Of a DNA stretch of 64,000 bases, positions 17,014-25,960 are shown piece after piece. Under the pieces are notes generated by a model, which ran no database searches, had not been told where the DNA came from, and saw only the letters and a list, made by a program, of their open reading frames with translations. The position numbers and the translations under genes were made by a program. This DNA comes from Bradyrhizobium ottawaense (GTDB lineage Bacteria; Pseudomonadota; Alphaproteobacteria; Rhizobiales; Xanthobacteraceae). The stretch is taken from positions 2,418,001-2,482,000 of the forward strand of contig NZ_LT629693.1 in assembly GCF_900099825.1 (NCBI RefSeq), given 5' to 3'. Position 1 is the first letter of the stretch, and the number at the start of each line of letters is the position of its first letter.

Positions 17014-20000
17014 TCATTCCGCGGGCGCCAGATGGCCTTCACCGGCCAGGCCCGGCCGTGTTCGACGCGAGAACATCGAAATCAGCGCCGGCAACGTGAT
17101 GAGGATGACGACAGGCGCCAGCATCATGCCGGCCACGACCACGACCGCCAGCGGCTTCTGAACCTGCGATCCGATCCCCGACGAGACCGCCGCCGGCAGC
17201 AGGCCGATGCCCGCGACCACGCATGTCATCAGCACCGGACGCAACTGCAACTCGCCGGTGCGCAGGATCGCCCTGCCCCGCTCCATGCCCTCGTCGATCA
17301 GCTGGTTGTATTGCGAGATGATGATGATGCCGTCCATCACCGAGATACCGAACAGCGCGATGAACCCGATGGCGGCGGAAACGCTGAACGGAATTCCGGT
17401 CAGCAGCAGCCCGAGGATGCCGCCGAATACCGCCATCGGGATTACGCTCATGGTCAGAAGCGTGTCGACGACGGATCCGAAATTGAACCAGATCAACAAT
17501 GCGATCAGCGCCAGGCTGATCGGCACCACGATCGACAGCCGCTTGATGGCGTCCTGCAGATTGCCGAACTCGCCAACCCATTCGATGCGCGAGCCCGCCG
17601 GCAGCTGGACCTGGGCTTCGACCTTCTCCTGGGCTTCCCTGATGGCGCTGCCAAGGTCGCGCTCGCGCACGGAGAATTTGATCGGGAGGTAGCGCTCCTG
17701 TTGTTCGCGATAGATGTACGCGGCACCCGATACCAGCTTGATCGACGCCACTTCGCTCAGCGGAACCTGCGTGATGCCGTTCGGCCCCTGCGCCCCGATC
17801 CGCAAATTCTGGATGGCTTCTGCGCTTCTGCGGTACTCCGGCGCCAGGCGCACGATGATCGGGAAATGCCGATCGCTACCGGGCTCGTAGAGGTCGCCCG
17901 CGCTGTCACCGCCGATCGCGGTCTTGATCGTCGTGTTGATATCTCCAGGCGACAGCCCGTATCGGGCCGCCCGGGCGCGGTCGATGTCGATCTGAATCGT
18001 GGGCTGGCCAAGCGAAGTAAAGACCGCGAGATCGGTCACCCCCTGCACGGTAGCGAGGACGGACTTGATCTTGTTGGCGGTATCGGTAAGCGCCTGCAGG
18101 TCGTTGCCATAGAGCTTGATCGAGTTCTCGCCCTTCACGCCGGACACCGCTTCCGAAACATTGTCCTGAAGATATTGCGAGAAATTGAACTCGACGCCGG
18201 GGAAGCGGTCCTGCAAGCGGCCCAGCAGTTTGCTCGTCAGCGCGTCCTTGTCCTCTCCGTCAGGCCATTGCTTCATCGGCTTGAGTGGTGCGAAGAACTC
18301 CGCGTTAAAGAAACCGGCCGCATCGGTGCCGTCATCGGGTCGGCCGTGTTGCGAAACCACTGCATCCACTTCCGGCAACTCGGCAATCAGTTTGCGCATC
18401 TCGTTGACGTAGGAATTGCCTTCCTGCAGCGAGATCGTCGATGGCAACGTCGCCCGGATCCAGAGATTGCCCTCCTCAAGCTTCGGCAGGAATTCGAGCC
18501 CCAGCAGCCGCACGGCGACGACGGTCATCACGACCAGCGCCGCCCCGCCCGCCAGCACGATCCGGCGGTGGGCGAGCGAGCGCGCCAGCACCGGCATATA
18601 GATGCGATGCAGAAACCGCATGATCAGGGTTTCGGTCTCCTCGACATGCGCCGGAAGAATGATCGCGCTCAGCGCCGGCGTGACAGTAAACGTTGCGAGC
18701 AGACCGCCCGCCAGCGCATAGGCATAGGTTCGTGCCATCGGGCCGAAAATGTTGCCCTCAACGCCACTCAAGGTGAACAGCGGCAGGAACGCCGCAATGA
18801 TGATGGCCGCGGCAAAAAAGATCGACCGCGACACATCGACCGCAGCGCTCAGGATCGCGTGCTGCTTCATGTCCCGGACGGTATGCGCCGAAATTGCGGC
18901 CTGCTCGCTTTCCGACAACTTGGTGGTATGCGACAGGCGCCGAAATATCGCCTCGACCATGATGACGGTCGCATCGACAATTAAGCCGAAATCGATCGCG
19001 CCGACGGACAGCAGATTGGCCGACTCGCCGCGCAACACCAGAATGCCGACCGCGAAAAACAGTGCAAACGGAATCGTCGCGCCAACGATGAGAGCGCTGC
19101 GCAGATCGCCGAGAAACAGCCATTGCAGGAACACGATCAGCGCGATACCGACCACCATGTTCTCCAGCACGGTGTGCGTCGTGGTCTCGATCAGATCCTT
19201 TCGATCGTAAATCCGCTCGATCCTGACCCCGGGTGGAAGGATGGTGGAGTTGTTGATACTCGCAACCAGCGCCTCGACGCGGGCGATCGTCGGCGAACTC
19301 TGCTCGCCACGGCGCATCAGGACGATGCCCTGGACGATATCGTCGTCCTGGTTTTCGCCGGCAATTCCGAGCCGCGGCTGCTCGCCCACGCTGACGCTGG
19401 CGACGTCCCTGACCAGAACCGGCGTACCATTGTTCGACGTGACCATGGTGTTGGCGAGGCTGTCGATGGAACGGATCAACCCGACGCCACGCACGACCGC
19501 GGACTGCGCACCAATATTGACGGTGTTGCCGCCGACATTGACGTTCGCATTTCCCACCGCCTGAAGCAGTTGTGGCAAGGTCAACCCGTTCGCCACCAGC
19601 TTGTTGAAATCGACCTGCAGCTCATACGTCTTTGTCTTGCCGCCCCAGCCGGTGACGTCGATAACCCCAGGCACGACGCGGAAGCGCCGCTGCAAAATCC
19701 AGTCCTGTACCGTCTTGAGATCCAAAACGGAGTAGTTTGGCGGCCCCACCAGCCGATACCGGTAAATCTCGCCGATCGGGCTCAGGGGCGAAATCTGCGG
19801 CTGGGCGTTGTTCAAGAGCGGCCCCAGTTGCGACAACCGGTTCAACACCTGCTGCAGCGCCTGGTCATAGGTGTAATCAAACGAGAACTGCAATTTGACG
19901 TCGGACAGCCCATACAGCGAAATCGTCCGGATCACCTTCATGTTCTTGATGCCGGCGACCTGGGTCTCCAGCGGAATCGTGATGTACCGCTCGATCTCCT

Positions 20001-20172
20001 CAGCCGAGAGCCCTGGGCTCTGGGTCACGATATCGACCATCGGGGGTGTCGGGTCCGGATACGCCTCGATGTTCAACTGCTGGAACGCCACAAGCCCGCC
20101 GATGATCACGGCAGCGAACAGCCCGACCATCAGAAACTGGCGGTTAACAGCAAGAGCTACGAGACGATCCAT
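17014..20172 (-). CDS. RND efflux pump, CzcA/CusA-like
   Basis: This 1052-aa inner-membrane pump has 12 predicted TM helices and two large periplasmic loops, the normal RND length. It starts MDRLVALAVNRQFLMV. The proton-relay TM4 motif is DFGLIVDATVIMVE at about 390-405, which fits the heavy-metal-efflux subfamily (DFGxxVDGAxVxxE), except that the usual Gly after Asp is Ala-Thr. The metal-shuttle methionines of CusA are not obvious, so the substrate may not be copper. It uses the proton motive force and works with the adjacent adaptor and TolC-like genes. Confidence 0.92.
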   Translation of the reverse strand: MDRLVALAVNRQFLMVGLFAAVIIGGLVAFQQLNIEAYPDPTPPMVDIVTQSPGLSAEEIERYITIPLETQVAGIKNMKVIRTISLYGLSDVKLQFSFDYTYDQALQQVLNRLSQLGPLLNNAQPQISPLSPIGEIYRYRLVGPPNYSVLDLKTVQDWILQRRFRVVPGVIDVTGWGGKTKTYELQVDFNKLVANGLTLPQLLQAVGNANVNVGGNTVNIGAQSAVVRGVGLIRSIDSLANTMVTSNNGTPVLVRDVASVSVGEQPRLGIAGENQDDDIVQGIVLMRRGEQSSPTIARVEALVASINNSTILPPGVRIERIYDRKDLIETTTHTVLENMVVGIALIVFLQWLFLGDLRSALIVGATIPFALFFAVGILVLRGESANLLSVGAIDFGLIVDATVIMVEAIFRRLSHTTKLSESEQAAISAHTVRDMKQHAILSAAVDVSRSIFFAAAIIIAAFLPLFTLSGVEGNIFGPMARTYAYALAGGLLATFTVTPALSAIILPAHVEETETLIMRFLHRIYMPVLARSLAHRRIVLAGGAALVVMTVVAVRLLGLEFLPKLEEGNLWIRATLPSTISLQEGNSYVNEMRKLIAELPEVDAVVSQHGRPDDGTDAAGFFNAEFFAPLKPMKQWPDGEDKDALTSKLLGRLQDRFPGVEFNFSQYLQDNVSEAVSGVKGENSIKLYGNDLQALTDTANKIKSVLATVQGVTDLAVFTSLGQPTIQIDIDRARAARYGLSPGDINTTIKTAIGGDSAGDLYEPGSDRHFPIIVRLAPEYRRSAEAIQNLRIGAQGPNGITQVPLSEVASIKLVSGAAYIYREQQERYLPIKFSVRERDLGSAIREAQEKVEAQVQLPAGSRIEWVGEFGNLQDAIKRLSIVVPISLALIALLIWFNFGSVVDTLLTMSVIPMAVFGGILGLLLTGIPFSVSAAIGFIALFGISVMDGIIIISQYNQLIDEGMERGRAILRTGELQLRPVLMTCVVAGIGLLPAAVSSGIGSQVQKPLAVVVVAGMMLAPVVILITLPALISMFSRRTRPGLAGEGHLAPAE

Positions 20173-20208
20173 TCGATCCGGTTTTCGCGAGAGAACAATT
20201 GTGTCGAA

Positions 20209-21453
20209 CTAGCTGCCGGAAGCCGCCCGATCGATGAACAGGCTGCCCCTGGTGACGACCTTCTCTCCGGGTTGCAGGTTGGCCCGCACCTCGACCAGAT
20301 TGCCGTTGATCAGACCGGTCTGAATCTGGCGAAGCTCGATCGACTTGTCGTCGTGCGTCACCCACAAGCGCACACGGTCGCCTTCGTAAATCAGCGCCTG
20401 CTTCGGCACACCGACCGAAGGGTGATCCCCGCCGGCATAGATCGTGACGTTGGCGAACATCTCCGGCTTGAACAGACCGTCCTTGTTGTCGATGGTCGCG
20501 CGGACCAGCAGTCGGCGCGTCGCCGGATCGATAGCGGCGGAGACATAGTCGATGCGCGCCTTGAACGTGCGGCCCGGCAGGGCGAGCAATGAGAAACTGA
20601 CGTCCTGGCCGACGGCAACGCCTGCCGCCTCCGATTCCCGGACAAACGCCGTCAGCCACACCGTCGAGAGGTCGCCAACGATGAAGACGGGATCGATGGC
20701 GCCGCTGTTGATGAATTGACCCGGCCCGACCTTGCGCTGGATCACCGTACCGCTGATCGGCGAGTAGATCGGCGTGTCGGCGCTCATCTGCCGGGTCTGC
20801 TGAAATGCCGAGATCTGCTCTTCCGAGCGGCCGAGGATTCGCAACCGGTTATGCGCAGCCTCCAGTGCCGTTTCGGCCGAGCGCAGATCGTTCTGCGCGG
20901 TCGTCAGATCGGCCTGCGACTGCTGCCAGTCCTTCAGCGGCACCGCCTTGCCGGCGTAGAGATCATTGGCCCGCTTTTCGACGATCTGCGCCAGATTGAG
21001 CTTGGACCGCGCCGTGTTCAGGGCGCCCAGCGATGCAATGAAATCATTCAACCCCTGGACCGTATCGGTGGCTTCGATGACGAACAGCGGCTGGCCGCGC
21101 TCGACCGCGTCGCTCGGCTTCACCAGGAGTTTCGTCACGCGGCCGGCATAGGGTGAGAAGATCGGCGTCGAACTTTCCTCGTTGACGGCGATCTTGCCTT
21201 CCGTGATTCGTTCGGCACGAAACGCCAGCTCCGATACCGGTTCGATCGTCAGGCTTGCCCACTCCGCCGCGGTGGGAACGTAACGAGGCAGCTCGACTTT
21301 TGCGGAGTGCGCCGCCTCCGTCGACTTTGCGTGCGGCACAAACATCCGCACGGCGCCAACGACAACTCCGCCGACCAACGCCATCGTCGCAAGGGCGATG
21401 GCTGGCCGTCGCAAGTTCCAATTCGCAATCGTGCTCATATTGGAAACGCGCAC
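20209..21453 (-). CDS. RND periplasmic adaptor (CzcB/CusB-like)
   Basis: This 414-aa protein has a GTG start at 21453; ATG 21438 (MSTIANW) is an alternative and neither has an ideal ribosome site. An N-terminal membrane anchor is followed by the lipoyl half-motifs (IFSPYAGRVTKLLVKPSD and DTPIYSPISGTVIQRKVG) flanking a coiled-coil hairpin (ALNTARSKL to ALEAAHNRL). Beta-barrel and membrane-proximal domains follow (DPVFIVGDLSTVWL, NKDGLFKPEMF). It bridges pump and channel. The gene leads the operon adaptor-pump-channel. Confidence 0.9.
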   Translation of the reverse strand: MRVSNMSTIANWNLRRPAIALATMALVGGVVVGAVRMFVPHAKSTEAAHSAKVELPRYVPTAAEWASLTIEPVSELAFRAERITEGKIAVNEESSTPIFSPYAGRVTKLLVKPSDAVERGQPLFVIEATDTVQGLNDFIASLGALNTARSKLNLAQIVEKRANDLYAGKAVPLKDWQQSQADLTTAQNDLRSAETALEAAHNRLRILGRSEEQISAFQQTRQMSADTPIYSPISGTVIQRKVGPGQFINSGAIDPVFIVGDLSTVWLTAFVRESEAAGVAVGQDVSFSLLALPGRTFKARIDYVSAAIDPATRRLLVRATIDNKDGLFKPEMFANVTIYAGGDHPSVGVPKQALIYEGDRVRLWVTHDDKSIELRQIQTGLINGNLVEVRANLQPGEKVVTRGSLFIDRAASGS

Positions 21454-21509
21454 ATTGAATTACACAACCTCGCTCGCGTTGGCGGTACATGCCGGCCAAC
21501 TTCCGGTTT

Positions 21510-21773
21510 CTAGTTTTCGACCGGACCGCGCCACATCGGAGATTTCGGACCGCCGTAGTAGCGCATCGGGCCAAATCGAACTGGCCGCAGCAAGCCAAGC
21601 TGAACCCGTTTGCCTGACATCTGTCCGTGGCTTCCGGATGCCGCGCCGCGCGCATGCCAATGCCGCCTGCCAGCTTTCGCGGATGCTTCGCTACCGATCC
21701 CCACCGTCATCAGGAGCGCTGCGGCCAGGATGGCTAGACTGACTTGCGCGGTACGGATGATCGCATCGGTCAT
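21510..21773 (-). CDS. small exported protein with RYYGGPKSPMW tail
   Basis: This 87-aa product starts at ATG 21773 with a GGAG ribosome site. A signal peptide (QVSLAILAAALLMTVGIG) is followed by a basic, His-containing segment and a C-terminal MRYYGGPKSPMWRG. The same C-terminal block ends the next small gene upstream (21803-21979). No function is known. It stands 56 bp before the RND adaptor on the same strand and might be co-transcribed. Confidence 0.7.
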   Translation of the reverse strand: MTDAIIRTAQVSLAILAAALLMTVGIGSEASAKAGRRHWHARGAASGSHGQMSGKRVQLGLLRPVRFGPMRYYGGPKSPMWRGPVEN

Positions 21774-21802
21774 GTCGGGCTCCGAAGAAGACGAGCGCGC
21801 AC

Positions 21803-21979
21803 CTATTGGCCTGACCACATCGGAGATTTCGGCCCTCCGTAATATCGCATCGCGCCGCTGCCATCGGCGCGTTCGGGCTTCGTCGTACCGACATCGACGG
21901 CGCATCCCGCCGCGACGCTGCATAACGCCGCGACGGTCAGCACGAGTCCGATCCGTCGCCTCAACTCCGAACCTGTCAT
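21803..21979 (-). CDS. small lipoprotein-like protein with RYYGGPKSPMW tail
   Basis: This 58-aa product starts at ATG 21979 with GAGGGG 5 bases upstream. The N-terminus RRRIGLVLTVAALCSVAAGC resembles a lipoprotein signal with Cys at the cleavage site, although the -3 position is Ala, not the usual Leu, so processing is uncertain. The C-terminus AMRYYGGPKSPMWSG matches the neighbouring 87-aa protein. It is a paralogous tail on an unrelated N-terminus. Confidence 0.65.
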   Translation of the reverse strand: MTGSELRRRIGLVLTVAALCSVAAGCAVDVGTTKPERADGSGAMRYYGGPKSPMWSGQ

Positions 21980-22039
21980 TGCTGCCCCCTCTACTGTTGG
22001 GCGTGGCCTTACGGCCACGCCCGTAGCTCACGCGAGCTA

Positions 22040-22783
22040 TCAATATTTCGCGACGACGGGCCCCCCGAATTTGTAGTCCAGACCGACCGTCACCACCGAG
22101 TAGGTATTGTCCACGGTATAGGGCAGCTGTCCGTTGAGCGGGGCTGCGCGCACGTACCTGCCGAAATCGTAATAGCGATATTCGAACTTGCCGATCAGAT
22201 TGTCGGTCAGCGCATAGGCGATGCCGCCGCCCGCAGCCAGGCCGCTCCGGTGGGTACTGAACTGATCGATTCCGAGGACCGGATCGGTGTTGGTATGCAG
22301 GAAATTGCCGTAGGCCCAGCCGCCGGTGAAGAACAGCAGCAAGCGATCGACGGCGATGCCGCCTCGTGCACGAACCGTCGCACCACTGCGAAGGTTGGTC
22401 GCATCCATCGAACCGATCGGAAGCGTACCTGCGTTGAACTGGGAGATATCGCTGCCCTTGATGCCGGACCAGAACCCATCGCCCTCGACGCCGAGCACGA
22501 TGTTGCCGCTCTGCACGTTGTAGCCCGCCTCGCCGCCGGCGATGCCGCCTGTCGACGAATAGTTAATGGTGAAGTTTGCGAAGCCGGCGGGGCCCAGCGT
22601 ATTGTTGAGATTGTGATTGCCGTAGCCGCCGCCGCCGAACACGCCGACATAGAAGCCGGACCAGTCATATATCGGCGAAGCCGCTGCCGGAGCCTTGATG
22701 TAAGGCGAGAGGTCGGCACCGAGCGCCGGCGACATCAGGCCCAGCACACCGAGCGAGACCGTGGTGAAAAGAATTCGCTTCAT
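22040..22783 (-). CDS. outer-membrane beta-barrel protein (Omp25/31-like)
   Basis: This 247-aa product has a cleavable signal peptide ending in ALGAD. An 8-strand barrel pattern starts YDWSGFYVGVFGGGGYG, continues with GGEAGYNVQSGNIVLGVEGD, and ends in VGLDYKFGGPVVAKY with alternating aromatic residues suited to BAM recognition. This is the OmpA-like/Omp25 family, abundant in Rhizobiales. It probably has a structural role in the outer membrane. A related barrel is at 29796. Confidence 0.87.
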   Translation of the reverse strand: MKRILFTTVSLGVLGLMSPALGADLSPYIKAPAAASPIYDWSGFYVGVFGGGGYGNHNLNNTLGPAGFANFTINYSSTGGIAGGEAGYNVQSGNIVLGVEGDGFWSGIKGSDISQFNAGTLPIGSMDATNLRSGATVRARGGIAVDRLLLFFTGGWAYGNFLHTNTDPVLGIDQFSTHRSGLAAGGGIAYALTDNLIGKFEYRYYDFGRYVRAAPLNGQLPYTVDNTYSVVTVGLDYKFGGPVVAKY

Positions 22784-22852
22784 TGTTATCCCCTGTCGAA
22801 TTGTTCTGATCGGACGTCACGGCGGCAGAAGCCGCCGTGACTTTCCAGCGCA

Positions 22853-24478
22853 TCAGAAGTGAATGATGATGTCCGCCGCACCGACGAGGGCGAAGTTCTT
22901 GCTGGCCGGGATGCCGAGGTTTGCATTGCCATTGAATGCGTTGGCATTCAGCGACCGGTAATACGTGACCTCGGGCCGGATTTCGATCTGCGGCGAGAAC
23001 CAGTGCTGCCAGCCGATACCGGTTTCGAAATAGGCCGTCTTGGTGCCGGTGCGCTGGCCCTGTTTGTCGTCGTAGTACTCAACACGATAGGAGATGTTGT
23101 CGAGCGCCGACGCCTTGTAGCTCAAATAAGCCACATAGGTTTGCACCGACGCCGTACAAGAAAACACGGTCGTGCTGTTGCAGAACGCAAGACCCGGAGC
23201 GTTGAACGGCAAGTACTGAGGCGAGAACGGCGTACCGCCCGCGGCAAACGCTGCAACTGCGGCCGGGTTGTTGGCATTGAGCACGTTGTTCTGGTGCAGA
23301 TTGTATGTCTCGAACGAGATGTGCCACTGATCGTTGAACTTGTGATAGGCGGTCAAGCCGTACCATTGCAGGTTGTTGTAGCCCCAGGTGCCGCTGTTGA
23401 GCGCGTCACCGACCACGTAGATGCTGTCGTTTCCGCTGTCGCTGGTCCAGCGCACACCGGCGGTGACGCTCGGTACGGCACCCGGATCCTTCGGCATGGT
23501 GGCGCCGGGGAATAGCGGGTTCGGGGCCGGATTTGCGATCGTTGCCTTGTAGTTCCAGGGCATGGTATCGCTGCCGACCGAGACGCCCAACTGGAACATC
23601 CAGTTCTTGTTTGCCGCGAGCGTCGCCTGAATCCCGGTGTTGGTGTAGTTGTCGAAGGTGTAGGTCATCGAGTGCGTGTACATGTAGTTGTTGGGCGCGA
23701 GCTGAGCCTCGATGTCGGGGATCGAGATGTAGCGGCCGAAGCGCAGCAACAGGCCTTCCGCGATCTGCGGAATGAAGACTTCGCCATAGGCCATCGGCAT
23801 GTCGTAGCCGTAGTTCTTGTTCTGGTTCAGGAGCTGATTGCTCCACAAGCCAAAGGCCGTCGTATAGCGATAGTTCTCGCCGTAGATCGGTGCGAGACGG
23901 AAGCCCCAGTCGATGTGATCCTTCTGAACCGTATCCGGAAGGCGCTCGATATAGAGCACCGCCTGATCGAGCTGGACCGTGTTCGGATTGTAGTCATAGG
24001 CGGCCGGCACATTGCCGCCGCGCACGGTGTTGCTGCTCAGGTTGCCACCGGCATTGACCCAGCCGTAAACCTGGATGTGGTTATCGTTCATCCACGAGCC
24101 TGCGGCCGTGTTACCGAGCGCCACCATCAGCGGACTGTCGACCGAACTCGGACGCGTGACGCCGAGCGCGGTCGATCCGCCGTAGGGCCATTCGGTGAAC
24201 GGATACGGCGGAATGGTTTGCGGCGTTCCCGGCCAGTCGGCGCGGCGTGACGGCGGCGCCTTCGGGTCGGCAGGCGCGGCATCGTGTCCCCACTCGAGCC
24301 GATAGTAGTTGATGAAGCGGCTGAAGAAGTCGCTGCCGAGATAGGCATCAAGGCAGTTATAGTTCTTGTAGGGATCGCCGCCGTACGGGCATGGCCCCTT
24401 CGCCGGATCTGCCGCCTGGGCCACGTTGCTCAGACCGACCGCTGCCAACGAGACTCCTGCCAAAAGAATTCTTTTCAT
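22853..24478 (-). CDS. large outer-membrane barrel porin (BBP2-like)
   Basis: This 541-aa product has a signal peptide ending VAQAADPAKG. The mature protein is rich in alternating aromatic/glycine strands (WMNDNHIQVYGWVNAGGN, VEYYDDKQGQRTGTKTAYFE) and ends in a C-terminal Phe (IIIHF), the expected barrel signature. The family is the putative beta-barrel porin-2/OmpL-like group. A pair of Cys residues near the N-terminus (GPCPYGG, NYNCLD) may form a disulphide. Substrate unknown. It is separated from the next barrel gene by 69 bp. Confidence 0.85.
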   Translation of the reverse strand: MKRILLAGVSLAAVGLSNVAQAADPAKGPCPYGGDPYKNYNCLDAYLGSDFFSRFINYYRLEWGHDAAPADPKAPPSRRADWPGTPQTIPPYPFTEWPYGGSTALGVTRPSSVDSPLMVALGNTAAGSWMNDNHIQVYGWVNAGGNLSSNTVRGGNVPAAYDYNPNTVQLDQAVLYIERLPDTVQKDHIDWGFRLAPIYGENYRYTTAFGLWSNQLLNQNKNYGYDMPMAYGEVFIPQIAEGLLLRFGRYISIPDIEAQLAPNNYMYTHSMTYTFDNYTNTGIQATLAANKNWMFQLGVSVGSDTMPWNYKATIANPAPNPLFPGATMPKDPGAVPSVTAGVRWTSDSGNDSIYVVGDALNSGTWGYNNLQWYGLTAYHKFNDQWHISFETYNLHQNNVLNANNPAAVAAFAAGGTPFSPQYLPFNAPGLAFCNSTTVFSCTASVQTYVAYLSYKASALDNISYRVEYYDDKQGQRTGTKTAYFETGIGWQHWFSPQIEIRPEVTYYRSLNANAFNGNANLGIPASKNFALVGAADIIIHF

Positions 24479-24934
24479 AATCTTGCCCCACGTTGCGGTT
24501 ACAGACGCATCTCGCTTTCGCGACGCACTGTTAACCTTCGCAACGATCTTTCGTTTGGGGGCTGCAAAAAATCGATACGGCTTTCCGCGCGATTAAATAA
24601 AAATAAGATAGCCCAAATGGCTTCTTTGACGTCGATTGCATGCGTAATCATCAATTACCCATCGCGTTGCTCAAACTGCCGGCGAAATACGTGACGTTTC
24701 GGCAAAAGCCCGCGATGCACCGCAATAGTTTGCGTCGCGATGTGTCCTTTTCGCTACATTTTCGTCCGCCTTGCCAGACGAACACGATCGTCTCACCCGC
24801 ACTGACAGAGATCATGCGTGCGATGGCTATTTTTTTTCTATGAAAGTGACCGCAATTGTGCGGCGAAGATATATGTCGCGACTCGTTATGCTGACGCACT
24901 GAGCAAATCTGTTCGCTCATCGCGAGGCGAGACG
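24479..24934. other. promoter region between porin and next gene
   Basis: This AT-richer stretch (about 24590-24850) between two divergent genes should contain both promoters. No additional gene was recognised; open frames here lack ribosome sites. No clear palindrome was found. Confidence 0.4.
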
Positions 24935-25549
24935 ATGGAAGTCGTGACAAACGATAGGGTACAGGCCGCACTCTTCGGCGATACCGAGAATTTCGACTTC
25001 AGTTTTCTGCCGAAGGACCTGCTGACGCAGTGCAGAAGCCTGATCGAGAGTTACCATGAGATTCACGGCTACGCCTGCTTGCCGGACACGCTGTGGAAGT
25101 GCCGGCTGGGCCCGCTCATCGAAACGAATCGGGAATTGCGGCAGCTGTTGAGAAAGGCCTCGACGACCAGAAGTGCAAAGAAGTCCAACGAAGGCTTCGG
25201 GCGGATTGCGACGACACTGTTGTCGCTGGAGATATTGGCCAGCAACTTCTCCGGCTGGAGCGCAATCCATCCGGACGCCGGATTAATGGCCCACGCGATT
25301 CTCAAGCGCAGTGCGCGCGGCCCGCATATGCCGCTGATGGAATTCTATTTGTATCCCCCAAAATATATCAGCTTCGCCGCCATCGCGGCCCTTACGCCTC
25401 CTACCGGCCATCGGACCGCTGAGGTTGAACTGTATCGTGCGTCAAAGCCGGAACTCGCCGACGAAAAGCAGGCGCTCAACTACGTCAGCGCGATCAACCA
25501 GGCACGGGACGGAAGGTCGCCTCATGCCGCCGCAACGTCACCCGCCTGA
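24935..25549 (+). CDS. hypothetical protein
   Basis: The start is ATG 24935 with GAGG about 6 bases upstream, giving 204 aa. Codons further upstream are open but lie in the AT-rich promoter region. The product is soluble, mainly helical at the N-terminus (FLPKDLLTQCRSLIESYHEI) with a mixed C-terminal half containing LYPPKYISFAAIAAL. No signal peptide, TM segment or known motif is seen. Function unknown. A GC hairpin follows at 25560-25584. Confidence 0.6.
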   Translation: MEVVTNDRVQAALFGDTENFDFSFLPKDLLTQCRSLIESYHEIHGYACLPDTLWKCRLGPLIETNRELRQLLRKASTTRSAKKSNEGFGRIATTLLSLEILASNFSGWSAIHPDAGLMAHAILKRSARGPHMPLMEFYLYPPKYISFAAIAALTPPTGHRTAEVELYRASKPELADEKQALNYVSAINQARDGRSPHAAATSPA

Positions 25550-25559
25550 GATCTCCCAC

Positions 25560-25584
25560 GCCTGCTCCGTATACGGACGCAGGC
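25560..25584. terminator. GC hairpin after hypothetical gene
   Basis: GCCTGC...GCAGGC arms surround a perfect CCGTATACGG palindrome 11 bases after the stop at 25549. The stem is strong but no T-run follows, so termination is possible but unproven. The rest of the gap to 25960 shows no gene. Confidence 0.4.
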
Positions 25585-25960
25585 CTTAACTTCATCACTG
25601 CGCTCGAAGGCAACCATCCGCACAGGTTCGGATATTGCCTCCTGCTGACGACAGCGTTCGGCCGCGAACGATGACGCGCCCGGCGTGGATGTATATTACT
25701 TTTATATTTCTTGGCCGCGCGAGTGACATAGATTTACTACGCGAATTTGGCGAATGCTGCACCTGCTGGGTAGTTGGTGGCATCGGGGCAACATTGAATT
25801 GAGACGCTGAACAACGTTTCGCGGGCATCGCGGTTTGCGATGGGTCCTGCGAGCTGGAATTTCTGCGTCGGTCATTATTGCCTGGGCACGATCTTGCGGA
25901 GGCGTTGGCGTGTCCTTTGCATGATCATTCGATGCCTGTATCTCCACGAAGGCGAACTCA

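Noticed and set aside
16807..18984. Open frame of 725 codons on the plus strand
   Set aside because: It lies antisense to the TolC-like and RND genes, has the Asp/Arg/His-rich composition of a GC-rich shadow frame, and shows no domain. The minus-strand genes explain the sequence.
19123..20592. Open frame of 489 codons on the plus strand
   Set aside because: It runs antisense to the RND pump and adaptor and has no start signal or motif.
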